64,000 nt of DNA, taken from NCBI GenBank assembly GCA_017462735.1, contig JAFTQO010000003.1, forward strand, positions 1-64,000, read 5' to 3'. Under the pieces are notes generated by a model. The model saw only the letters and a program-made list of their open reading frames with translations. It ran no database searches and had not been told where the DNA came from. Within the stretch, counting starts at the first letter, position 1. Every line of letters begins with the position of its first letter. Positions 25,996 through 34,141 of the stretch are shown piece after piece. The position numbers and the translations under genes were made by a program. This stretch comes from Clostridia bacterium (GTDB taxonomy: Bacteria; Bacillota; Clostridia; Christensenellales; Borkfalkiaceae).

Positions 25996-27159
25996 ATGAA
26001 AAACTGTTTACAAAAAGCGCTTGCCGTACAAAATGAGACGGTGGGTCATAGACGATATTTGCACGAAAATGCAGAGGTGGGTTTTGACGTACCCAAGACG
26101 ACGGACTATATATACAAACAACTGACGGGATACGGATACGTCCCTAAAAAGATGCCGAAAGGGGGCGTAATTGCCGAAATATCGCCAAAAGAGGGGGACA
26201 GGGATGGGTTTATCCTGCTCCGAGCCGATATTGACGGACTGAAAATGCAAGAGGAGAGCGGGTTGCCTTTTGCTTGTAAAAGCGGACATATGCACGCCTG
26301 TGGACACGATATGCACGCGGCGGCGTTGCTCGCTACGGCAAAACTATTAAAGCAAGAGCATTTGCATTGTCCCGTGCGGCTGCTATTTCAACCGGCGGAA
26401 GAGATATTGCAAGGGGGAAAATACGCGATATCAAAAGGGGTGACGAAAGGGGTAAAAAGCGCCTTTTCGCTGCACGTCTTATCAGGGGTGGAGATGCCTG
26501 TGGGGCAGGTAATGCTTTCAGGCGCGGGGGTCATCGCTCCGTCGGCGGATATGTTTACCATCCGTATTCAAGGCAAAAGTTGTCACGGCGCGATCCCTCA
26601 CGACGGGGTGGACGGGATGGCGGCGGCTTCGGCGGTTTTACTGGCTTTGCAAAACTTATCGGCAAAAGAAATACCGTTGGGTAAGGGCTTGCTGACAGTC
26701 GGCAGTTTTCACGCGGGCGACAATCCCAACGTCATCGCAGGCGAGGCGACGTTGCAAGGCTCGTGCCGCGCTTTTGACGAAAAGACTCGCGCCTTCGTCA
26801 AAGGAAGAATCAGACAAATCGTCAAAGGCATTGCGGCGTCGTATCGTGCGAAAGGAACCGTTGTTTTTTTCGGCGGTTGCCCTTCTCTATTACAGGACGA
26901 AAGGTTGCTCCTGGATATGCGAAAAAATTTAGAAAAAGAATTGGGAAAAGAAAAGGTGATTTTGGCGGACGGAGACAAACGCGCAGGCGGCTCGGAGGAT
27001 TTTGCCTATATTTCGAGAGAGGTGCCCTCCCTTCTCGTCAGCGTTTCGGCGGCGCAAAAGGGGGGCGGGCAGCCGTTGCATCATCCCAAAGTCCTTTTCG
27101 ACGAGGACTGTTTGCCTACTTGCGTGGCGACGTATCTGGCGTTTGCATTGCAAGGCTGA
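25996..27159 (+). CDS. M20 family amidohydrolase/peptidase
   Basis: 387 residues, hippurate-hydrolase/N-acyl-amino-acid amidohydrolase subgroup. The metal site is outlined by MHACGHDMHAAALL, LFQPAEEILQGG with the general-base glutamate, SLHVLSG, and GGSEDFAYIS near the C-terminus. The dimerisation domain GKSCHGAIPHDGVDG lies in the middle. No signal peptide, so it acts in the cytosol. AGGGAGGAG precedes the ATG. No promoter is obvious in the 38-base gap after the RluA terminator. Confidence 0.92.
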   Translation: MKNCLQKALAVQNETVGHRRYLHENAEVGFDVPKTTDYIYKQLTGYGYVPKKMPKGGVIAEISPKEGDRDGFILLRADIDGLKMQEESGLPFACKSGHMHACGHDMHAAALLATAKLLKQEHLHCPVRLLFQPAEEILQGGKYAISKGVTKGVKSAFSLHVLSGVEMPVGQVMLSGAGVIAPSADMFTIRIQGKSCHGAIPHDGVDGMAAASAVLLALQNLSAKEIPLGKGLLTVGSFHAGDNPNVIAGEATLQGSCRAFDEKTRAFVKGRIRQIVKGIAASYRAKGTVVFFGGCPSLLQDERLLLDMRKNLEKELGKEKVILADGDKRAGGSEDFAYISREVPSLLVSVSAAQKGGGQPLHHPKVLFDEDCLPTCVATYLAFALQG

Positions 27160-27174
27160 TTTTTCAAAAGGGCG

Positions 27175-27210
27175 TTGACGGGCGTGGAAAGTTGTGGTAT
27201 AATACCACAA
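27175..27210 (+). promoter_or_regulatory. promoter with an overlapping 19-bp palindromic operator
   Basis: TTGACG (27175-27180) and TATAAT (27198-27203) are 17 bases apart. The perfect palindrome TTGTGGTATAATACCACAA (27192-27210, nine-base arms around a central A) contains the whole -10 box, so a repressor bound there would block polymerase. No regulator gene is adjacent. Confidence 0.75.
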
Positions 27211-27221
27211 AGGAGGCGAAA

Positions 27222-28958
27222 ATGTCACTTTCTACCGATTATTTCGTAGCGGGAATCCCGCATTTAGAATATCCCCGGCCGCAATTCAAGCGGGAATCTT
27301 ATCTTTGCTTAAACGGCGTATGGTCTTTCGGGAAATGTTTGCAGACGGAGGAGGGGTATCAACCGACGGGCAAAATCCTCGTCCCCTTTTCGCCCGAAAC
27401 CTCCCTTTCAGGCGTAGCAGAGGGTTTTACTTTAAAAAAGGAGGAAAAACTCGTCTACGAACGCACGGTTGACTTACAAGACGATATGTTGCAAGGGACG
27501 ACGCTGTTGCATTTCGGTGCCGTTGACCAAATATGTGAAGTGTACGTCAATAACTTACTCGTGATAAGTCATAGGGGCGGATTTACTCCCTTTACGGCAG
27601 ATGTCACGGACGCCGTGAAAAAGGGGAAAAATCTCTTGCGGGTAGAGTGTATCGATTTAACGACGGCGTCCCACGGCGCGCGCGGCAAACAAAACGAAAA
27701 GCGGGGCGGCATTTGGTATACCCCGCAAAGCGGGATTTGGCAAAGCGTCTGGATGGAGAGTATGCCAAAAGCATATATCCGCGACTTGACGGTAAAGACG
27801 GACGCAGAGAAAAAACAGGTGCGCGTACAAGTCGATTGCCCCTGCGCGATTACCTTGACGGTGCTGGACAACGGCAATAAGATTTATGAAGAGAAACGGA
27901 CGGACGGGCAGTTTTCGTTTTCGCACGAGTTTACCCTTTGGTCGCCCGAGACTCCAAAACTGTACGATATGATTCTTTGTGCCGACAGCGGGGACAAGGT
28001 GCAATCTTATTTCGGGGTAAGAAGCGTCGGGGTCGGCAGGGACGAAAGGGGGAAAGCGAGACTTCTTCTCAACGGTAAGCCGTACTTTTTCAATGGGCTA
28101 CTCGACCAAGGGTATTATTCGGACGGGCTACTGACCTATCCCAACGAAAAGTGTATCACGGACGAGTTGACCACCTTAAAAGCAATGGGCTTTAACACGT
28201 TGCGAAAACACATCAAACTTGAGCCGATGCGCTGGTATTATCTTTGCGACAAGTTAGGGATTTTGGTGTGGCAAGATTTCGTCAACGGCGGCGGTGAGTA
28301 TACGGGTAGCCATATCACGGTGTTCCCTTTCTTAGGCTTTAAGCATAAAGACAGCGATTATAAGTACTTTGCAAGAGAAAACGAAGAGGGCAGGGCAGAG
28401 TTTATCCAAGGTATGGAGGAGACGGTATCCGCGCTGAAAAATTCTCCCTCCGTCGTCCTTTGGACGGTATTCAACGAGGGCTGGGGACAGTTTGACTCGG
28501 CGAAGATGACGGAAAAGTTAAAGGAGTTGGACGATACCCGTTTGATTGATTCGGTCAGCGGTTGGCACGACCAAGGCAAGGACAAGACGACGTTAAAAAG
28601 TTTGCACACTTATTTTACCCCCTTGCGTGTACCCAAAGACCCTCGTCCCGTAGTACTTAGCGAGTTCGGCGGGTATTCTTTGCCTGTCAAAGGTCATCAA
28701 TACAGCCAGAAAATTTTTGGTTATAAAGTTTTTAAGACGGAAGAAAAATTAAAAGCCGCGCTTGAAAAACTGTACTTAAAAAAGGTAAAACCTTTGATTA
28801 AGAAAGGGCTTTGCGCCTGTATCTATACGCAGGTCAGCGACGTGGAGGAGGAAATCAACGGACTGGTCACGTATGATAGAAAGCGCTGGAAAGTGCCCGT
28901 AGAGTTTATGAGGAAATTAAATATTGTCTTGCAAGAAGAAAGCGAAAAGATCCAATAA
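27222..28958 (+). CDS. glycoside hydrolase family 2 protein (beta-galactosidase/glucuronidase-like)
   Basis: 578 residues from ATG 27222 with AAAGGAGG upstream; the open frame extends further left but only into the M20 gene. Sugar-binding jelly-roll (SYLCLNGVWSFG), immunoglobulin-like middle and TIM barrel follow in order. The acid/base Glu419 is in TVFNEGWGQFD and the nucleophile Glu481 in VLSEFGGYS. No signal peptide, so it cleaves imported oligosaccharides. A tight operator on its promoter suggests substrate induction. Which sugar is removed cannot be deduced. Confidence 0.92.
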   Translation: MSLSTDYFVAGIPHLEYPRPQFKRESYLCLNGVWSFGKCLQTEEGYQPTGKILVPFSPETSLSGVAEGFTLKKEEKLVYERTVDLQDDMLQGTTLLHFGAVDQICEVYVNNLLVISHRGGFTPFTADVTDAVKKGKNLLRVECIDLTTASHGARGKQNEKRGGIWYTPQSGIWQSVWMESMPKAYIRDLTVKTDAEKKQVRVQVDCPCAITLTVLDNGNKIYEEKRTDGQFSFSHEFTLWSPETPKLYDMILCADSGDKVQSYFGVRSVGVGRDERGKARLLLNGKPYFFNGLLDQGYYSDGLLTYPNEKCITDELTTLKAMGFNTLRKHIKLEPMRWYYLCDKLGILVWQDFVNGGGEYTGSHITVFPFLGFKHKDSDYKYFARENEEGRAEFIQGMEETVSALKNSPSVVLWTVFNEGWGQFDSAKMTEKLKELDDTRLIDSVSGWHDQGKDKTTLKSLHTYFTPLRVPKDPRPVVLSEFGGYSLPVKGHQYSQKIFGYKVFKTEEKLKAALEKLYLKKVKPLIKKGLCACIYTQVSDVEEEINGLVTYDRKRWKVPVEFMRKLNIVLQEESEKIQ

Positions 28959-28990
28959 AAAATCTCCCGATTCAGTTCGGGAGATTTTTT
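28957..28990. terminator. bidirectional terminator
   Basis: AAAAAATCTCCCGA/TCGGGAGATTTTTT between the convergent GH2 and XRE genes; the XRE stop codon lies at its edge. Confidence 0.85.
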
Positions 28991-29309
28991 ATTGGTTGCT
29001 TCTTGGAAAAAAGGAAATTAAGTCAATCAATAGTTTGCACTGTGGCTCGCTTAAACGAGGTAATAGTTGAAGAATCTTTGAGTGAGAATCATTGTTAGGG
29101 ATATTTTCAAAAAAATCGCAAGGAGAAAGGTTTAAAACTTTGCAAATGGAGAGGAAATCTTCGACTTTGATAGCAGTACGCCCTTTCTCGAATTGCCATA
29201 TTTGTTGACCACTATAGCCGATTTCCTTTCCTAATGCTCTCAACGACAACCTTTTTTCCAATCGCGCAAGACGAAGTTTTTGTAGAAAAAGAAAATACTC
29301 CATAACCAT
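28989..29309 (-). CDS. XRE-family HTH regulator
   Basis: 106 residues with an N-terminal Cro/C1 helix-turn-helix (LSLRALGKEIGYSGQQIWQFEKG) and a helical C-terminus. AGGAG lies four bases before this ATG; a second ATG six bases downstream is equally usable. It is divergent from another XRE gene and shares two palindromic sites with it. No recognised effector gene accompanies the pair. Confidence 0.88.
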   Translation of the reverse strand: MVMEYFLFLQKLRLARLEKRLSLRALGKEIGYSGQQIWQFEKGRTAIKVEDFLSICKVLNLSPCDFFENIPNNDSHSKILQLLPRLSEPQCKLLIDLISFFPRSNQ

Positions 29310-29369
29310 ACATCTCCTATAATATTGGCTGTATCACCGATTGTCCTGCTATTGCCTACATATTATACT

Positions 29370-29414
29370 ACACGCAACGCATGTAAGTCAAGCATAAATA
29401 CATGTTAAGCGTGT
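29370..29414. promoter_or_regulatory. paired operator-like sites between divergent XRE genes
   Basis: Site 1 ACACGCAACGCATGT (29370-29384) and site 2 ACATGTTAAGCGTGT (29400-29414) are inverted versions of ACATG-N5-CGTGT, centres 30 bases apart. Each is also a loose dyad. They lie between the two start codons, as expected for cross- or auto-repression. Confidence 0.6.
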
Positions 29415-29435
29415 AAATTATAGGTAGGTGGATAT

Positions 29436-29660
29436 ATGACTACGACGATTGAGATTTCTAAAAAATTATCAGAGGCAATTAAGCAAAGCGGTTTAACGCA
29501 GACGGAAATTGCAGAAAGGATAGGGGTAAGGCAGCAACAAATATCCTGTTATATCAGCGGTAAGACGTTGCCTGCTTTAGATACTCTTTCTAGGCTTTGC
29601 ACTGTGCTGGATTTAGATGCCAATGAAATTTTGTGTGTGGAAAGAGATAAAAACTATTAA
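29436..29660 (+). CDS. small XRE-family HTH regulator
   Basis: 74 residues, a single HTH domain (LTQTEIAERIGVRQQQISCYISG) with a short tail. AGGTGG precedes the ATG. Paralogous to the 73-residue regulator at 18.6 kb. It forms a divergent pair with the 106-residue XRE and is closed by its own terminator, so the two regulators make up a self-contained unit between terminators at 28.96 and 29.66 kb. Confidence 0.87.
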   Translation: MTTTIEISKKLSEAIKQSGLTQTEIAERIGVRQQQISCYISGKTLPALDTLSRLCTVLDLDANEILCVERDKNY

Positions 29661-29690
29661 AAAACTCCCGACTAAAATCGGGAGTTTTTC
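29660..29690. terminator. terminator with AACTCCCGA/TCGGGAGTT stem
   Basis: Hairpin flanked by A- and T-runs; it serves the XRE gene on the plus strand and may also serve nagB on the minus strand. Its stem resembles the terminator at 28957-28990. Confidence 0.8.
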
Positions 29691-29715
29691 TTTATTCATT
29701 TTAAAAATTTGTCGA

Positions 29716-30438
29716 TTACAGAAGACTTGCCGCATCCTTGTCGCAAATAACCGTGACGAAGGGGTGAAGTTGCAATACGGAAGCAGGAAGGTCGGGGGTG
29801 ATGGGACCTTTCACCATACCTTTTACAGCCTCTGCCTTGTTCTTGCCGGAAACGACGACGAGGATAGACTTCGCGTTCATAATGTTCTTGATACCCATAG
29901 AGAGGGCTTGACGGGGTACTTCGTCGATGGACGCAAACAAACGAGAGTTATCTTTGATGGTGTTTTCCGTCAAGTCGACGAGGTGGGTAACGGAGTCGAA
30001 CGGGGTACCAGGTTCGTTGAAACCGATATGCCCATTGGAGCCGAGCCCAAGCACTTGTACGTCTTGCTTGTAGTTTTCAAGCAACGCGTTGTATCTGTCG
30101 CATTCTTTGCCGCGGCATCTTGCGCTACCTTTAGGCAAGTTGGTGTTGTTCAAATCGATATCGATATGATCAAAGAGGTTGGTGCGCATAAAGTACGCAT
30201 AACTTTGGTCGTGGTCGGCGGTGAGGCCTACGTATTCGTCCAAGTTAACGGTGTGTACGTCTTTATAAGACGTGCCGTTTTCTTTGTGGTCTTTAATCAT
30301 GTTTTGGTACGTCCCGATAGGGGAAGAACCGGTTGCCAAACCGAGTACGGCTTTGGGGTTGTTTTTGACGATGTCAATGATGAGTTGAGCGGCTTTTTCG
30401 CTCATTTCCGCGTAGTTTTCGGTGACGATAACTTGCAT
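29716..30438 (-). CDS. nagB: glucosamine-6-phosphate deaminase
   Basis: Converts glucosamine 6-phosphate into fructose 6-phosphate and ammonia in amino-sugar catabolism. 240 residues; motifs LGLATGSSPIGTY, VNLDEYVGL with the catalytic aspartate, and LGLGSNGHIGFNEPG are all present. AGAGG precedes the start. No nagA or nag transporter is adjacent. It is short at the C-terminus relative to E. coli NagB, like other Firmicutes forms that lack the allosteric lid. Confidence 0.95.
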   Translation of the reverse strand: MQVIVTENYAEMSEKAAQLIIDIVKNNPKAVLGLATGSSPIGTYQNMIKDHKENGTSYKDVHTVNLDEYVGLTADHDQSYAYFMRTNLFDHIDIDLNNTNLPKGSARCRGKECDRYNALLENYKQDVQVLGLGSNGHIGFNEPGTPFDSVTHLVDLTENTIKDNSRLFASIDEVPRQALSMGIKNIMNAKSILVVVSGKNKAEAVKGMVKGPITPDLPASVLQLHPFVTVICDKDAASLL

Positions 30439-30491
30439 AATTTTACCTCTTGAAAAAATTTTGGTGTATTAAAGAAAAAATCTTTTGTATT

Positions 30492-30520
30492 ATTATAAGC
30501 CATTAAGACGGGAAAAGCAA
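30492..30520 (-). promoter_or_regulatory. promoter of nagB
   Basis: TTGCTT-17-TATAAT on the minus strand, about 55 bases upstream of the start codon. Confidence 0.7.
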
Positions 30521-30548
30521 GTGTTTTTTAGAAAAACACTAAAATTTT

Positions 30549-31895
30549 TCAGCGTAAGAAGTTAGGCAACAGTTTGAGTAGCCTTTCTTTTGCGTTCTCT
30601 TCGGGATGGCATACCGCGTATCGAAGGGCGTTTTCCAAGGCGACGCCCACCTTTTGCGGCGATACGCCCGCAGTAAGCAAATCTTTGCCGTCTACGGCAA
30701 GTTGTTTTAGGGTAAAAGGCGCGTTTTCTTTGTCCATTCGGGCAAGCAACGTCTGCCACTTGCGTACGGTGGGCGCGACGGATACATTATCCATACAGCC
30801 CGAAAAGTCCGCTTGTTTCAGGCGCATCAGCCAAGGCAATAAGGAATAGTTCTCTACGAAGAATCTGCGCAGTTTTTCCTCACTCGTTTGACAGTTGAAG
30901 TCGTACATATGGGTGGCTACCAGTTTGACGACGGTCTCCCGCTCTTTATTCGGCGCGCCCAATCTGCGTAATATGCCGTCTGCAATCGGCGCGCCCTCTT
31001 GCGGATGCAAAAAGGTGTTGCCGTCCCGCTGAAAGCAAAAGGGTTTGCCTACGTCGTGCAACAGGGCGGCTAGCCGAATTTCTTCGGGCGCATAAAGAAC
31101 GACGCGGAAGGAATGTTCGAGGACGTCGTAGGCGTGAAAATCTTTGCGCTGCATTTGTCCTTTGCCTAAGGCAAGTTCGGGAAAAAGCAGGGCGAAGACG
31201 CCGATTTCGTCCAACAGTTTCAGTCCCTCGTAGTGCCCTTTTTCGTTGCCGTATTTTTTATCGGCGGCAAGGATAAGTTTGAGTTCTTGATATATCCGTT
31301 CCTTGGAGATGTCTTGGATAAGGCGGGCGTTGCTCTTTGCCCCTGCGAGGCAGTCTTTCGTCGGGATAAACCCAAGTTGCGCCGCTTGTCTAGCCAGTCG
31401 CATTAATCTTAGCCCGTCTTCGCCGAACACCTTTTCGGGCTTGTCCACGGTACGCAGACTCTTTTGCTCAATATCGGCTATCCCGCCAAGCGGGTCGACG
31501 AAGGCAAAATTTTGCAGGTCGTAATAGACGGCGTTTGCGGTAAAGTCTCTCCGTCTTGCGTCAATTTCGATATCCTCCGTAAAAAGGATTTCGGCAGGGG
31601 TGTGCAACCCTCTAATGTACTTGTCGTGACGAAAACGGGTGTATTCGTACTCGTTTCCCTCTTCGTCTTTCAGTTTGACGGTGCCCGTATTTTTATAGGT
31701 GGCGCAGACGTGGAATCCCGCCGCCTTGCTTGCCTCTTCTAAAATTTCCACGGGCAGGGACGCCGCCAGATCGAAATCGAAGCGAGGCGGGTGCAATCTC
31801 GCTAAAAAATCCCGCACGGAGCCGCCTACGAGATAGAGGGGCGCAGGTAAATTTTTGGCAAGCATGATTAAATTTTTAGGCAAAAAGTCTTTCAT
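30549..31895 (-). CDS. cca: CCA-adding tRNA nucleotidyltransferase with HD domain
   Basis: 448 residues. The class II nucleotidyltransferase head has LYLVGGSVRDFL and the metal-binding RFDFDLA, then RRRDFTANAV and a head/neck region with GEDGLRLMRLARQAAQLGF. An HD domain follows (AALLHDVGKPFCF). Repairs or completes tRNA 3' CCA ends; both tRNAs in this window already encode CCA, so a repair role is likely. No Shine-Dalgarno of good quality is seen (AAGGAT lies near the start). Confidence 0.92.
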   Translation of the reverse strand: MKDFLPKNLIMLAKNLPAPLYLVGGSVRDFLARLHPPRFDFDLAASLPVEILEEASKAAGFHVCATYKNTGTVKLKDEEGNEYEYTRFRHDKYIRGLHTPAEILFTEDIEIDARRRDFTANAVYYDLQNFAFVDPLGGIADIEQKSLRTVDKPEKVFGEDGLRLMRLARQAAQLGFIPTKDCLAGAKSNARLIQDISKERIYQELKLILAADKKYGNEKGHYEGLKLLDEIGVFALLFPELALGKGQMQRKDFHAYDVLEHSFRVVLYAPEEIRLAALLHDVGKPFCFQRDGNTFLHPQEGAPIADGILRRLGAPNKERETVVKLVATHMYDFNCQTSEEKLRRFFVENYSLLPWLMRLKQADFSGCMDNVSVAPTVRKWQTLLARMDKENAPFTLKQLAVDGKDLLTAGVSPQKVGVALENALRYAVCHPEENAKERLLKLLPNFLR

Positions 31896-31951
31896 ATCCT
31901 TCTTTTCCCAAAAAAAATTCTTAAAAAAAGTATATCAAAATTAAAAATAAA

Positions 31952-31980
31952 TTGCAATTAAAACGAAAGTGTTATATAAT
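31952..31980 (+). promoter_or_regulatory. promoter of the lipid kinase gene
   Basis: TTGCAA-17-TATAAT, followed by a leader of about 70 bases without evident structure. Confidence 0.6.
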
Positions 31981-32057
31981 AGAATTACGGAAAAATTTGC
32001 AAAACGGCGCAAGTAGGATTTACCGAAGAAAAAAGGCGGAAAGCCATAAGGACTAAT

Positions 32058-32927
32058 ATGATTCATTTGATAATCAATCCCAAAGCAGGTGGCAAGCGTA
32101 CCCAAAAGCAAATGGACGAGATAAAAGAGATTTTTGCGTCGCACGGCAAAGAGTGTACGGTACACGAGACGCAATATGCGGGCGCGGCGAAAGACATTGC
32201 GGCAAAACTCACGGAGGAGAATGCGGAGGCGACGATAGTTGTGCTTGGCGGCGACGGTACTTTGCACGAAGTATTGAACGGCGTCGCCGACCCGACCCGT
32301 TGTACGTTGGGGCTGATTCCGTCTGGCACGGGCAACGATTTTGCGGCGGCGGCAGGGATCCCTGAAAAGTGGAAAGCGGCGGCAGAGTTGATTGCGACGG
32401 GCACGCCAAAACTTACCGATTGGATAGATATTGGCAACAAGCGCTGTATGAACGTCGGCGGCTTGGGGATGGACGTGGACGTTTTGATTCGTTGCGCAAA
32501 AGGTAAGACGAAAGGAAAAATCAAGTACTTAAAAAGTTTGGTCGCCAGTTTCATCAAGTTCAAAGGCTACGAAGTGTCTTTTGAGTGCGAGGGCGAGCAG
32601 GTAGATATGAACGGTCTCATCGTCGTTGCGTGCAACGGGAGACAAATCGGCGGCGGCATTAAGATTTGTCCCGTGGCGGATTTGGGCGACGGGATGATGG
32701 ACGTGATGGCGGTACAATGCTTTAAAAGCAAATGGCAGACAATCAAGGCGTTTATGCTGTTGATGTCGGGGAAAATTATGGGCTATCCCCATAAGAAATA
32801 TTATCGTTGCAAGTCGGTAAAAGTTCGCCCTAAAGAGGCGAATACCGTGCAGTTGGACGGCGAATTATACGACGGATTGACTTTCGACGCCGTCGTTCGT
32901 AGCGGCTTGAAATTTTACAGGGCGTAA
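32058..32927 (+). CDS. diacylglycerol kinase family lipid kinase (DgkB/YegS-like)
   Basis: 289 residues. The nucleotide-binding GGDGTLHEVLNGV and the PSGTGNDFAAA segment are diagnostic, with the C-terminal QLDGELYDG completing the catalytic domain. The family phosphorylates diacylglycerol, returning it to phosphatidic acid, or related lipids. AAGGA lies eight bases upstream. The following SpoIIE-like gene begins 12 bases after the stop, so the two share a transcript. Confidence 0.92.
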   Translation: MIHLIINPKAGGKRTQKQMDEIKEIFASHGKECTVHETQYAGAAKDIAAKLTEENAEATIVVLGGDGTLHEVLNGVADPTRCTLGLIPSGTGNDFAAAAGIPEKWKAAAELIATGTPKLTDWIDIGNKRCMNVGGLGMDVDVLIRCAKGKTKGKIKYLKSLVASFIKFKGYEVSFECEGEQVDMNGLIVVACNGRQIGGGIKICPVADLGDGMMDVMAVQCFKSKWQTIKAFMLLMSGKIMGYPHKKYYRCKSVKVRPKEANTVQLDGELYDGLTFDAVVRSGLKFYRA

Positions 32928-32939
32928 GCAGAGAAAAGT

Positions 32940-34025
32940 ATGTTTGGGAAAGGTTACCGAAAAATTTTAGACGCGATTCCCGAAGGGGTGTTCGTGTTTG
33001 ACGAAAAAATGCGGGTGGTGTATACCAACCCGTCTTTTCGCCGTTCTTTTTCGGAGCAAGCCAAACCTAAGGGCAGTTTAAAAGAGGTCCTTGCCTGTAC
33101 GCAAACGGGCGTTTGCGGCGAAGGGGAAGGGTGTAAGTACTGCGCCTTTTTCAAGGCAATGCAGGGCACGCTTGAAAGCAATCGTGAGCAGACGGAGCGT
33201 ATCCGTAGAAAGGTCCAGCACGCCGACCGTACCGACGTCCTTTCCGTGCGGGTGCGCGCTTTACCCGTGGACGATAAACGCAAACTTTTTTTGGGGCTTA
33301 CCGACGGAACTTGGGAGACGGATAAAGAAAGGGATATGTTGTCGGCAAAACAAATGCAACAGCGGTTGTTGCCTGCGGGCAAGACGGCGGCGGGCGTATC
33401 CTACGAATATATGTATTTGCCTTGTTTGGAGGTTGGAGGCGATATCCCCGACGTGTACGAGTTGGACGGAAAAGCCTACGGTGTCCTTGCCGACGTTTCG
33501 GGTAAAGGGGTATCGGCAGGGATGCTGTCGGCGTTTGTGAAAGCGGCGTTCGACAGGAAACAACCCAGCCTTTCCAAAGCCTTGCAGGGGTTAAGCGAAA
33601 AATTTGTCGAACTCAACCCTGACGAGCGCTCGTATATCACCGTGGCGGCAGTCAGTATCGATAAAAAAAGCGGTAATTTTGCCTATTCGTTTGCGGGGCA
33701 TAACGTGCCTATCTTATTGAAGAACAAAGAAGGGATTCACGAGATCGAGACTCCCTCTTCTCCCATTTCCAATTGGTTTGATTCCCCTGCGTATGAAGAA
33801 AAGACCTTGCCGTACGAAAAAGGGGATTTGCTCGTTTTGCTTACCGACGGCGTGACGGAGTGCAAAAATGCCCGTCGGGAAGAATTCGGGATAGAGCGTG
33901 TAGAAAACGTGTTGATGCAGTCGTATAACGCACAGGATTTTATGGGAAAATTGCGGGCGGCGTTGTCGGTATTTTGCGGCGGAAAGTTTACCGACGACGT
34001 TACGGTCATCGCTTTCGATTTATAA
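32940..34025 (+). CDS. PAS-SpoIIE (PP2C-type) serine phosphatase
   Basis: 361 residues. The first ~120 look like a PAS sensor (ILDAIPEGVFVFDEKMRVVYTN) with a cysteine cluster (CTQTGVCGEGEGCKYC) that could bind metal or sense redox. A helix with MQQRLLPA links to the SpoIIE/PP2C domain: VGGDIPDVYEL, ADVSGKGVSAGML, and LLTDGVTECKN, which carry the metal-binding aspartates. Such proteins usually dephosphorylate an anti-anti-sigma factor; none is in the window. No transmembrane segment. Confidence 0.88.
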   Translation: MFGKGYRKILDAIPEGVFVFDEKMRVVYTNPSFRRSFSEQAKPKGSLKEVLACTQTGVCGEGEGCKYCAFFKAMQGTLESNREQTERIRRKVQHADRTDVLSVRVRALPVDDKRKLFLGLTDGTWETDKERDMLSAKQMQQRLLPAGKTAAGVSYEYMYLPCLEVGGDIPDVYELDGKAYGVLADVSGKGVSAGMLSAFVKAAFDRKQPSLSKALQGLSEKFVELNPDERSYITVAAVSIDKKSGNFAYSFAGHNVPILLKNKEGIHEIETPSSPISNWFDSPAYEEKTLPYEKGDLLVLLTDGVTECKNARREEFGIERVENVLMQSYNAQDFMGKLRAALSVFCGGKFTDDVTVIAFDL

Positions 34026-34035
34026 AAAATTTTTA

Positions 34036-34063
34036 AAATTGCTCTTTATGAGCAATTATTTTT
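34036..34063 (+). terminator. terminator after the SpoIIE-like gene
   Basis: AATTGCTC/GAGCAATT hairpin followed by ATTTTTA. Confidence 0.7.
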
Positions 34064-34072
34064 ACAAAAGGC

Positions 34073-34101
34073 TTGTACAAACTTAGCGGATGTGGTATAA
34101 T
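34073..34101 (+). promoter_or_regulatory. promoter of the glucokinase gene
   Basis: TTGTAC-17-TATAAT, 40 bases upstream of the ATG. Confidence 0.7.
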
Positions 34102-34141
34102 GTTCGGGAAGCGGTTTTTTGACCCTTCGTAAGGAGCAGAT

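Noticed and set aside
26877..27221. N-terminal extension of the GH2 gene into the M20 gene
   Set aside because: The extension reads another frame of the M20 coding region; a promoter, AAAGGAGG and ATG at 27222 and the family start all agree on the shorter protein.
29617..30453. 278-residue plus-strand frame opposite nagB
   Set aside because: nagB on the minus strand has all catalytic motifs; the plus-strand frame is its shadow.
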